From Nemertoderma westbladi (taxonomy: Eukaryota; Xenacoelomorpha; Nemertodermatida; Nemertodermatidae): 24,247 nt of DNA. How positions within the stretch are numbered: position 1 is the first letter of the stretch; the number at the start of each line of letters is the position of its first letter. The notes beneath the pieces were generated by a model, which worked only from the letters and a program-made list of their open reading frames with translations, made no database searches and was not told the DNA's origin. This document shows, piece by piece, positions 1 to 8,066 of this stretch. The position numbers and the translations under genes were made by a program. The stretch spans positions 1-24,247 of the forward strand of contig JAUCBJ010004467.1 of NCBI GenBank assembly GCA_032718475.1, in the 5' to 3' direction.

Positions 1-81
1 CTGACCAATCTGAAAGCAAGAAATATCCGTTGGTGCATACAGACACCCAGGACAGCGGATTGGGCGCCTCATTGTCCACAG
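1..81 (+). CDS. Possible 3' end of a host exon (partial, cut by window edge)
   Basis: The first 81 bases are less AT-rich than what follows and end in CCACAG|GTAAGAC, a near-consensus animal splice donor. Two frames are open. Frame 3 reads a polar peptide that includes PLVHTDTQDSGLGASLSTG and would leave a phase-1 junction; frame 1 is also open and would leave phase 0. I do not recognise the protein. The stretch DSGLGAS resembles a DSGxxS-type phosphodegron, but that is a short motif and weak evidence. The zinc-finger exon at 21429-21526 is on the same strand, but its acceptor needs a phase-2 partner, so the two are not consecutive exons. This could also be chance. Confidence 0.3.
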
Positions 82-441
82 GTAAGACATATTATATTAT
101 GTTTGTATATGTTTGTTTATATTGAATATCGTAGCTTAAGTGTCATAAGGATAAGGCCCTAAGTCAAAGAGCCTACAAAAGATATCGAAAGATATGATGG
201 CCTTTCTGCAGGAAGATATTGCCCAATAGAAATGTCGGATTTCACTTTACCACGTAATAATCATCACTTCCCATTGGATAAAATATTCAAAACTTCACCA
301 GCTAATACAGCATGTCTTAAAGCAACGATATATATATATGAATTAGATGGTGTTTCTTTTTATTCGAAGTTTTTTTAACATGTAAAACATACAATATTGG
401 TATAAATATATATAAAAAATATCCCCCACCAAACAGTTAGA

Positions 442-594
442 CTATCACCAGCTGATAGGTTGGTTGCTAGGCTACCAACCAAACATACACACATAAATAG
501 CATTTTTTTCCAAAATTGTAACATTACTCAACGTCATTAGCATTAACAGTGAGTTGTTATTTAGCACTTAACAACTTTAGATGACATTACAGCA
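442..594. repeat. Dispersed 153-bp repeat, copy 1
   Basis: It matches 21668-21819 base for base except for roughly a dozen differences, in the same orientation; the match begins at CTATCACCAGC and ends at GACATTACAGCA. Near its start is an inverted repeat GGTTGGT...ACCAACC. Flanks on both sides are unrelated between the two copies, so this is a dispersed fragment rather than a local duplication. The family is not recognised; a SINE or MITE fragment, or part of a LINE, are options. Confidence 0.8.
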
Positions 595-870
595 TTGTAT
601 TGGCCTGTAGTACATTTAGTATTGTATTGGTATTGTAATGTCCCTTGTTTATGTATAACCAATGACGGCGAGATGTAAAGTTACGGCGCCACTGGTTACC
701 ATGTAAACAATAGGTGGCATTTACAATTAATTGCCTGACAGCCAGATAGGCCTACTTTTTTTTATATCATAAAACACCCGGACGAGCCGGTATTATATTA
801 GATAAAATATATATATACGGAATACATATACATATATAAGTGGGTACGCATGGTTTATCATTGGCAATAG

Positions 871-919
871 GATAAAGATAACATAGGTAAATAAAGTGCA
901 CATATATTTGGGCAAAACG
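871..919 (-). repeat. LINE tail repeat unit, left half, split by element A
   Basis: The sequence GATAAAGATAACAT...GTAAATAAAGTGCACAT...GGGCAAAACG matches 14528-14590 on the far side of the LTR element. Taking out 920-14517 and one AAACG copy restores two adjacent tail units of about 54 and 63 bp. They lie downstream of the minus-strand LINE remnant and look like its 3' tail. Confidence 0.75.
915..919. repeat. Target site duplication of element A, left copy (AAACG)
   Basis: AAACG directly precedes the LTR start TGTGACGG at 920 and is repeated exactly at 14518-14522, directly after the LTR end GCTAACA. A perfect 5-bp duplication is what BEL/Pao integrases normally leave. Confidence 0.93.
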
Positions 920-1450
920 TGTGACGGGATCCAGGAGGGATCCCGATTTATCCGGTATTTAGTTCACGCGTCCCCGCCGTGTATAAAGAGTGAATGAAAG
1001 TAAAATGAGTTCTGAAGTTCGGTGTATAATAATAAAGGTATAAGATATAGATATATTGTATAGTATATGGAAGGCGGGATACGGTAACTAAAAGTCCCGT
1101 GCTCCCCTATCTAAACTAACTAACCTATGCTAGCACTACTGCACTGAGATAACTGAATTACTGATATTGGGTTACTGGTTATATTGCACGGTTGGCCTAA
1201 TTACTACCTAATCGATGCCTTGCCCCCCTCTGATTGGTTGATACCCTTGTTGGCACCCTGTGGAGTGTTCCCGTTCACTCCACCTGTTCTCTCTGGGTTA
1301 GGGGTTTGGCCCCTGACCCTTATTGTGTGGTTCTCCTTCCCACTCTCATTGGGATGGCACGAGTTGGTTAATTACCCAATCTCGTGGCTCCCAATATTGC
1401 TTATCGGCTTATAACATTATGGGGCGTTAGCGGGATTGAATAAGCTAACA
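920..1450 (-). repeat. LTR of element A (3' LTR)
   Basis: 531 bp, starting TGTGACGGGATCC and ending AAGCTAACA on the + strand. It differs from 13987-14517 at two visible positions (CCCTGTGG/CCCCGTGG near 1259, and ACATTATGG/ACTTTATGG near 1414). It contains inverted repeats GGGATCC...GGATCCC at its low-coordinate end, GGAGTG...CACTCC and AGGGG...CCCCT, all also present in the element B LTRs. An AT-rich block around 1025-1070 could hold the transcription start or RNA end region, but no canonical AATAAA is seen on the coding strand. Confidence 0.95.
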
Positions 1451-1489
1451 CTCCCCCCCCATGCTATCTTCCCGGTAAGAAGATAGCAT
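1451..1489 (-). promoter_or_regulatory. Polypurine tract and adjacent 11-bp hairpin, element A
   Basis: Directly inside the left LTR the + strand reads CTCCCCCCCC, that is GGGGGGGGAG on the coding strand, placed where the plus-strand primer for reverse transcription must lie. Next to it ATGCTATCTTC (1461-1471) pairs perfectly with GAAGATAGCAT (1479-1489) around a 7-base loop. Element B has the same tract and stem at 6525-6562, with one loop change. The tract fixes the element's direction as minus. Confidence 0.85.
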
Positions 1490-1903
1490 CAACCAAAAAA
1501 GTGCGCTACAATCCCGCTGGATCCCGATCTTGTATCGGGTGTGGGGTGGAATTCTTTTCTCTCGGAGTCGGCTTTCCAGGCCGCCCCCTATGGGTATGAT
1601 AACGCTACCCATGTGTGCCTGGCGTCTCATGTCGGGCCGATCGCGCTCACCTCTCACGCAACTTTTGTTTCCCCAACACTTTCGCCCTGACTCTACTCTT
1701 CCTCTCCTCCCCCCCCACGCTTGAATTGCGCCCACACTCTCTCCACACTATCTCCATACCACCTCTCGCTATCTCTCTTGCCCTCCCTAAGGCCCTAATC
1801 TCTAATGCTACCCCTGTGCTATCATACCATCTACCTACTGCTTACTAACTCTAACTATCTAACTCTACTAACTACTAACTCTACTCTACTAACTCAACTA
1901 CCT

Positions 1904-2239
1904 GGCACCCTATGTGCCCGTCTCTACTACTCTACTACCTCTAGCTCTCTAACTCTACTACCTGGCACCCTATGTGCCCTCTCTACTATTCTACTCTCTG
2001 GCACCCTATGTGCCTTCTCTACTAATCTACTCTCTGGCACCCTATGTGCCCTCTCTACTACCTCTAACACTCTACTCTACTACCTGGCACCCTATGTGCC
2101 CTCTCTACTACTCTACTCTATCTCTAACTTTACTCTCTGGCACCCTATGTGCCTTCTCTACTAATCTACTCTCTGGCACCCTATGTGCCCTCTCTACTAC
2201 CTCTAACACTCTACTCTACTACCTGGCACCCTATGTGCC
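1904..2239. repeat. Array of 8 GGCAC-CCTAT-GTGCC palindromic units (element A)
   Basis: Fifteen-base units with a 5-bp stem start at 1904, 1964, 2000, 2036, 2086, 2139, 2175 and 2225. The last six form a higher-order repeat of 139 bp (2000 to 2139, 2036 to 2175, 2086 to 2225). Spacers are CTACT-rich. Confidence 0.93.
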
Positions 2240-2414
2240 CTCTCTGCTACTCTACTCTATCTCTAACTTACCTCCTTTGCATCTACTCCCTTTACGTCTA
2301 CTCGCCTACACGTGACGCTCTGAATGCCGGCAGAGTGGGTACGTTAATCATGTGAACTACTACTAACTCTTACTAACTCTACTAACTCTCTACTAACTCT
2401 TACTAACTCTTTTT

Positions 2415-2492
2415 GTGCCCGGCACCTCTTGTGCCCGGCACCTTCTAACTCTACTAACTCCTTTTGTGCCCGGCACCTCTTGTGCCCGGCAC
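2415..2492. repeat. Array of GTGCCCGGCAC units (element A)
   Basis: Four copies start at 2415, 2431, 2466 and 2482. Neighbouring copies also give GGCAC-CTCTT-GTGCC, the same stem as the 1904-2239 array with a different loop. Confidence 0.85.
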
Positions 2493-2583
2493 CTTCTAAT
2501 TAGCATACCCTGCTCTTACATCAAACACATCATCACGCCCATGCCCCACTAAGTTCAGCGCATTCCCTACTAACTCTAACTAG

Positions 2584-2648
2584 GTGGCGCTTACGGTGCC
2601 CACAACCTCTACTGCTACTTCCATCTACGTGGCGCTTATGGTGCCCAC
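2584..2648. repeat. Two GTGGCGC...GGTGCCCAC units (element A)
   Basis: Units at 2584-2603 and 2629-2648 have identical arms and loop centres TTAC and TTAT. Seven relatives occur in element B at 7003-7836. The stem is imperfect, with one bulged base. Confidence 0.8.
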
Positions 2649-2683
2649 AACCCTCTACTGCTCTACTAACACTCCTAACCAGC

Positions 2684-2967
2684 GGTACTACGTACCCTCT
2701 TACTACTCTAGCTCTCTCTACTAGCTAGCGGTACAACGTACCCTCCTACTACTCTAGCTCTCTCTACTAGCTAGCGGTACTACGTACCCTCTAACTCTCC
2801 TCTAACTAACGGTACTACGTACCCTCTAACTCTCTAACTAACTAGCGGTACTACGTACCCTCTAACTCTAACTAACTAGCGGTACTTACGTACCCTCTAA
2901 CTCTCTAACTAACTAGCGGTACTTACGTACCCTCTAACCCTCTAACTAACTATCGGTACTACGTACC
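2684..2967. repeat. Array of 8 GGTAC-N3/4-GTACC palindromic units (element A)
   Basis: Units start at 2684, 2730, 2776, 2811, 2847, 2881, 2918 and 2955. Arms are always GGTAC and GTACC; loops are TAC, AAC or TTAC. Spacing is 34-46 bp. No equivalent array is seen in element B. Confidence 0.93.
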
Positions 2968-4740
2968 ACCCTTTAACTAACTAATTCTTACTACCTAACT
3001 TCTACCTACTCTATTATTTAATTATTTTCATTAATTTTAATTAAATAATTATTTTATATTTTATGCGTGGGAAGGGCGTCTCGCCCTCATTCCCACCCCC
3101 TCAGTCCAAAACTTTGGACGACTAAAAACTCTCACGTGCCCCTTCTTCCAGTAGGCACTCTCCTGCTGCCCTCCTATATGTCCTCTAATTCTTCGCCACA
3201 CTCTCTTCGGTGCCACCTTTGCTGGCCTCCCCCTTCGTATGTGCGCTGGCATTAGAGCCCTCGACGACCCCCGCTCGTCCCTCGGTATACGCGGTGTCTG
3301 CCCATATAATGCCCCCTCGCACTGTGTCAGCCTTGCGTGTGTATGCAACACGCCTCCTTCTACTTTCCCGACTCCTTTGCTCATGGACTTCTCTACCCCT
3401 GGTTTAGTCCTTTCACATCTTCTCCCTTTCCAACACTCTCCGGATCTGTGTCCTTTTACCACACATCTATGACATAGTCCGTTTGCGTCTGTGTAGGCTA
3501 CACGATCTCGTTTGGGCAACGCTTGCCAGTACTTGCAACTCCTGGTCTTATGGGTTCCGTCCCGATGTAATTGACATTGGAATCCTGTATTATAGCGTTT
3601 CCTGTATAGTCCTTCACGTATCGCGCTTAGGTTTATATGTACCGATTTAATGTTTTGGTTGTCTAGACTCGGCCTACTGGGTATATTGGGATTGTGTTTA
3701 TTTTTGGTGTTATTTTCTTCCTGTCCCCGCCACGGTGTGGCCCTGCTACCTGCTAACTGTGGACTAGCAGTCCCCTGTACGGCCGCGTGTGGTGGTGACT
3801 GTCCGCACGACCTGTTCTCGTCCAGGGAGTTCGATGTTCTTGCTCCTATCGGGGTATATTGTCGATATTGTGATGGGGGAATGTCACCCTGTCCCCCCCC
3901 CAGCCGGTATGTTTGGTACTGGGGTTGATGTTAATACATTGGGGCCCATACGTCTATCTCCAATAACTCCCCCCTCCCCTGGATATATGTTATGTCCCTG
4001 TGTATTATAGTCATGCTGCTGTACCGATATAGGCCTACCTACCTCTCGCCTACCTACCGGTATGTACTCCACGACTTCCGGGTTTAATCCCGTCGTTCGC
4101 GCTACCCCATCGCCTACTCTATCTCTCCCAGCATGGCCTATAATAGTATGTGCAGTAAGGCCTACAGTATGTCCTGCAGTCTGCATGTGCCCTTCCGAAC
4201 CGAAGTTTATTCTTCGCGAATCTCGAATCTCCCCGCGACTACCGCACTCTCGATCGGCAGCTATATCCCGTCGGGAAGCTTTTCTTCGATCCCCTCTCCT
4301 GTTCTCGACTTTGTAGTGGTACCTCCTGTACCCCTCTCTTGGCGTGCGGTGCGTTTCTCCGGGGCGACGGCAATCTCCCGAAGTTCGACCCCACTGGCTC
4401 CCTGACTCCATCTCTACTGTCGACGGTCCGTTATCCATCCTCGCACTGCTATCGTTCGTGGCGACACTTCTTCTACTATCTTCTCTTCTTCTCTTTTCTG
4501 TGTAGTATTCCGGCTCGTGAGGTCTCTCGTCGACCTCCCGGTTAAACTCCATTGTTCTTCTTCCCTCTTCTAATCGGGCTCGACGCTTCGTCTGCCCTCT
4601 CGCGACGTCAACCTGCCTCTCTCTGCTCGATCGCACGCCGCTGGGGATACTCGCAATCCCCCTATTACTCTCCATCGCCGGGTGTTGCGGTTTACCTGAT
4701 TCGGCCCGCGCATTATCCGCTGACGGCTGTGGGACACTCT

Positions 4741-5090
4741 CTGCCCCCCCTCTCTCTCTACTAATCCCTCGCGGTGGGGTGCCCGTAGCCCCCCCCCACC
4801 CGCTACTTCTAACTTCACTATATCTTACTACACTTCTGCGTCCCTCTTGTCGGACACTCTCTACCCCCTTTCTCTCGCCACTAATCTTCTGTGGTGGGGC
4901 GCCCGTAGCCCCCCCCCACCCGCCACTTCTAACTTCACTACCTCCTACTACACTTCTACACCCCTCTTGTGGGGCATTCTCTGCCCCCCCTCTCTCGCCG
5001 CTAATCTCATGTGGTGGGGCGCCCGTGGCCCCCCCCCCACCCGCCACATCTAACTTCACTATCTCTTACTTCGTCTCTACACCCCTCTCT
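4741..5090 (-). repeat. 120-bp coding minisatellite in gag, 3 units (element A)
   Basis: The phrase GCCCGTAGCC (or GTGGCC) recurs at 4781, 4901 and 5021, a 120-bp period equal to 40 residues. Each unit holds a C run of 9, or 10 in the last, and encodes a GWGGATGAPP-like motif. Element B has two units (10940 and 11061). The 10-base C runs break the frame. Confidence 0.88.
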
Positions 5091-5153
5091 AGTCGACGCA
5101 CTGTCTCTACTGCGGCCGGGTCTATTCACCCCCGCCTCTCTCTCTGCTACTGC

Positions 5154-5300
5154 GTGGCCCACCAGGCCCACTTCGGGTTGGCTCAACCCCGCTACCTCCT
5201 GCCTACCATCTACATGGCCTACCAGGCCGCCGTCGGGTTGGCTCAGCCCCGCCACCTCCTGCCTACTAACTGCGTGGCCTACCAGGCAGCCGCCTGCCGG
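5154..5300 (-). repeat. 60-bp coding repeat in gag (element A)
   Basis: GTGGCCCACCAGGCCC-like phrases start at 5154, 5214 and 5274, a 20-residue repeat of the type GLVGHVDGRQEVAGLSQPE. Element B has two such units (11193 and 11253). Confidence 0.85.
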
Positions 5301-5604
5301 GCTATACACGTCTGGCACGCTCATATTAATAGCACCATTCCCAATATTATTTGTTAAATCAATTAAATTATTAGAATTTGAAACGGGATTATTATTTAAA
5401 TTATTTAAATTAGAATTGTTATTATTTTCAAAATTTAAATTATTATTCGAATTATTTGAATTATTCTGGATATTTGAATTAATATTATTATTTGAATTTA
5501 AATTTAAATTACTACTACCAGGTAAAATATTTCCTGTAATAAAGGGATTAGGGTTATCTACTACGGTACTATTAATATTAACTATTTCTAACGTACTACT
5601 ACTA

Positions 5605-5633
5605 CCCCCCCCCCCCCCCCCCCCCCCCCCCCC
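5605..5633. repeat. 29-base C tract within gag of element A
   Basis: An uninterrupted run of 29 C, encoding polyglycine on the minus strand. The matching site in element B (about 11594-11600) has only 6 C followed by T. It is a candidate for replication slippage and is hard to sequence, so its exact length is uncertain. Confidence 0.9.
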
Positions 5634-5977
5634 GCCCGTACGGCTACACCAGTTCTGGTTCTCTCGCCCGGTGTATGTAAGTGGGGTCTCACTCTCTGAT
5701 AGTTCCAACCGCGCCAGTTCTAGTCGGCGCTGATTCAGTTTGGCTTGATATTGCGTAAGCCACTCTAGTCGGGCACGCAAATCACCCTGCACGCGCTTAC
5801 TCTCCATCTCTCTCTCCTGATCTCTACACTCCTCGGCTCTCTCTCTATCCTCCCTTTCCCACTCTCTAACACCCTGGGCTAGCTCCGCAATTTCTAAATC
5901 ATACGCCAGATTTATCTCCCGCACCCTTCTTTCTTTTGCGGAGGACGTAGCAGACTTATCGGTTGCGACGGACTCCC

Positions 5978-5982
5978 ACCGC
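5978..5982. repeat. Target site duplication of element B, left copy (ACCGC, mutated)
   Basis: ACCGC precedes the LTR at 5983, and GCCGC follows the other LTR at 13164-13168. The intact site in B's own gag reads CTCCCGCCGCCCCTCC (around 11807), so GCCGC is the original and the left copy carries one G-to-A change. Confidence 0.85.
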
Positions 5983-6524
5983 TGTGACGGGATCCAGGAG
6001 GGATCCCGGTTTATCCGGTGTTTAGTTCACGCGTCCCCGCCGTGTGTGAAGAGTAAAATGAGTTCGTGATCGTTCGGTGTATATAATGATCAGGCATAAA
6101 GATATAGATATGGATATAGGTTGTTGTACACGGAAGGCGGGATACGGTAACTAAAGTCCCGGTCCTTCCCTAGCTAAACTATCTAACCTAACTAGCACCA
6201 ATATGATACTGGGATAACTGAACTGGTATGATTACTGGTTACTGGTTATATTGCACGGTGGCCTTATTGCTGTACCTCAATCGATGCCTTTCCCCCCTCT
6301 GATTGGCTGATACCCCTGTTGGCGCCCTTTGGAGTGTTCCCGTTCACTCCACCTGTTCTCTTTGGGTTAGGGGTTTGGCCCCTGACCTCCATTGTGTGTT
6401 TCTCCTTCCCTTCCCACTTTATTGGGGTGACACGAGGTTGATATTGGTAATCAACCTCGTGCTCCCAATATTGCTTTATGGCTCACTTTATGGGGTTTGG
6501 TGAGGCGGAATTGATTCGCTAACA
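5983..6524 (-). repeat. LTR of element B (3' LTR)
   Basis: 542 bp, TGTGACGG to GCTAACA. It carries the same inverted repeats as the A LTRs, and a strong 12-bp stem, CACGAGGTTGAT with ATCAACCTCGTG, near 6430-6462. The matching place in the A LTR keeps only the outer CACGAG...CTCGTG pairing, with other changes. All differences from the right LTR lie left of 6325; the last 200 bp are identical. Confidence 0.94.
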
Positions 6525-6562
6525 CTCCCCCCCATGCTATCTTCCCGGTGAGAAGATAGCAT
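6525..6562 (-). promoter_or_regulatory. Polypurine tract and adjacent 11-bp hairpin, element B
   Basis: The + strand reads CTCCCCCCC directly inside the LTR (GGGGGGGAG on the coding strand). It is followed by the stem ATGCTATCTTC (6534-6544) and GAAGATAGCAT (6552-6562), the same as in element A. Conservation in two diverged subfamilies supports a role in plus-strand priming or RNA folding. Confidence 0.85.
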
Positions 6563-7002
6563 CAACCTCTAAGTGCGCTTCAATTCCGCTGGAACTCGAT
6601 CTATTATCGGGTGTGGGGTGGAGTTATTTTCTTGGAGTCGGCTTTCCAGGCCGCTCCCTATGGGTATGATCTCACTACCCTCTGGCGTCTCGTGTCGGGC
6701 CGATCGTGCGCTTCTCTCACACAATTTTTGTTTCCCCAACACTCTCACCACTCTAACTCCGCTCTCTGACTCAACTCGCTCTTACCCTCTCCCCACACCT
6801 GAATCGCACTCTTCTCTCTCGCCAACAGTTCCTCTCACTATCTCCTCTCTACTCTCTGCCACTCTCTAAGGCCCTAATCTCTAATGCTATCCCTGTGCTA
6901 TCATACTATCTACCTTATCTAACTTACTAACTCTAACTATCTAACTCTACTAACTACTAACTCTCTGCTAAGTCTACTAACTCTTACCAACTCTTCTACT
7001 AC

Positions 7003-7129
7003 GTGGCGCTTAGGGTGCCCACAACCCTCTGCTACTACCTCCATCTACGTGGCGCTTGCGGTGCCCACAACCACTCTACTACTAACTCTAACTAAAACCC
7101 TCTATCTACGTGGCGCTTGTGGTGCCCAC
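7003..7129. repeat. Three GTGGCGC...GGTGCCCAC units (element B)
   Basis: Units start at 7003, 7049 and 7110. Arms are identical; the two central bases vary (AG, GC, GT). Confidence 0.85.
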
Positions 7130-7182
7130 AACCATTCTACTACTACTTCTACTCTGCTACTATCTTTCTAACTCTACTACCT

Positions 7183-7570
7183 GGCACCCTATGTGCCCGT
7201 CTACCCTACTACTCTACTCTCTGGCACCCTATGTGCCCTCTCTACTACCTCCAACACTCTAACTCTACTACTTGGCACCCTATGTGCCCTCTCTACTACT
7301 CTACTACCTGGCACCCTATGTGCCCTCTCTACTACTCTACTCTCTGGCACCCTATGTGCCCTCTCTACTACCTCTAACACTCTAACTCTACTACCTGGCA
7401 CCCTATGTGCCCTCTCTACTACTCTACTCTCTGGCACCCTATGTGCCCTCTCTACTACTCTACTCTCTGGCACCCTATGTGCCCTCTCTACTACCTCTAA
7501 CACTCTAACTCTACTACCTGGCACCCTATGTGCCCTCTCTACTACTCTACTCTCTGGCACCCTATGTGCC
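7183..7570. repeat. Array of 10 GGCAC-CCTAT-GTGCC palindromic units (element B)
   Basis: Units start at 7183, 7223, 7274, 7310, 7346, 7397, 7433, 7469, 7520 and 7556. From 7223 the spacing cycles 51, 36, 36, giving a regular 123-bp higher-order repeat. Because 123 is divisible by three, long meaningless open frames run through it on both strands. Confidence 0.94.
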
Positions 7571-7626
7571 CGTCTCTACTACTCTACTCTATCTACATCT
7601 CCACCTCAACTAATACCTCTATCTAC

Positions 7627-7875
7627 GTGGCGCTTGCGGTGCCCACAACCACTCTCTGCTACTACTTTCTATGTGGCGCTTCCGGTGCCCACAACCCCCC
7701 TACTACTACTCCTTTCTACGTGGCGCTTCCGGTGCCCACGACCCCCCTACTACTCGTGGCATGACAATATGCCACACTCCCTTACCCCGCCGCCTTCTAA
7801 CCTACTCTCCTTCTATGTGGCGCTTACGGTGCCCACAACCCCCCTACTACTACTCGTGGCATGACAATATGCCAC
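7627..7875. repeat. Mixed array: GTGGCGC units and GTGGCAT...ATGCCAC units (element B)
   Basis: GTGGCGC...GGTGCCCAC units start at 7627, 7673, 7720 and 7817, with central bases GC, CC, CC and AC. Perfect 7-bp stem units GTGGCAT-GACAAT-ATGCCAC lie at 7756-7775 and 7856-7875, within a 100-bp tandem repeat that also carries one GTGGCGC unit. Confidence 0.88.
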
Positions 7876-8066
7876 ACTCCCTTACCCCGCCGCCTTCTAA
7901 CTCTCTACTTACTATCCTTTACTACTTCTAACTTCTACTAACTATTACTTTCTTATTTTATTATTTAATTATTTTATTTAATTAATTAAATAATTATTTG
8001 TGTGGGAAGGGCGTCTCGCCCTCATTCCCACCCCCCTCAGTCCAAAATATTGGACGACTAAACCTC

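Larger units (their letters stand above)
82..919. other. AT-rich intron-like region, no gene seen
   Basis: No coding signal on either strand. The region holds simple AT stretches, a TAGGCCTAC motif near 748, the dispersed repeat at 442-594, and at its right end a LINE-tail repeat unit (871-919) that was split by the LTR element insertion. Confidence 0.6.
1490..3060 (-). other. Long 3' noncoding region of element A, made of palindromic tandem arrays
   Basis: No credible gene. From about 1840 to 3000 the DNA is a CTACT/CTAACT spacer matrix carrying several families of short inverted repeats, listed separately. The right end (about 3000-3062) is AT-rich TTAATTAAATAATTATT and is shared with element B at 7950-8000. 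Open frames crossing these arrays on both strands are repeat artefacts. Confidence 0.8.
3061..5977 (-). pseudogene. gag: BEL/Pao-like gag of element A, C-terminal part (domain-deleted, frameshifted)
   Basis: This continues the gag begun at 13929; reading passes from 13164 to 5977 once element B is removed, in frame. In order it encodes a charged helix-like segment (about 5935-5720), a polyglycine run from a 29-base C tract, an Asn-rich stretch (about 5590-5330), 20-residue and 40-residue repeats, an Arg-rich region, and zinc knuckles near 3560-3415 with the CCHC pattern in NGLCHRCVVKGHRSGEC. Relative to element B, 795 bp (B 9120-9914) are missing exactly in frame, which removes the whole DUF1759-like core. 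Frame breaks lie at C runs near 5029-5038 and 3893-3902. The tail after the knuckles (3410-3061) differs from B and lacks its hydrophobic segment. The family assignment comes from B; this copy is very unlikely to work. Confidence 0.85.
6563..8066 (-). other. Long 3' noncoding region of element B with palindromic arrays
   Basis: No credible gene. The left part (6563-6870) is homologous to 1490-1800 of element A. Arrays follow to about 7900, then an AT-rich block (7950-8000), then a conserved stretch with the inverted repeat GTCCAAaataTTGGAC (about 8040-8055). In element A the last is GTCCAAAacTTTGGAC (about 3102-3117), so the stem is kept although its sequence changed. Confidence 0.8.

Noticed and set aside
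1184-1414. Hydrophobic + strand frames inside the LTRs (also 6303-6503, 12942-13142, 14251-14481)
   Set aside because: They are antisense to the element and use different frames in the two LTR subfamilies. They look open by chance and recur only because LTRs are repeated.
2684-2967. CRISPR-like array
   Set aside because: Units are 13-14 bp palindromes with repetitive, not unique, spacers in a eukaryotic LTR element; there are no cas genes.
7117-7864. Long open frames on both strands through the GGCAC arrays (also 1805-2355)
   Set aside because: The 123-bp repeat is divisible by three and lacks stops, so open frames appear in several phases. The peptides are pure repeats with no domain.
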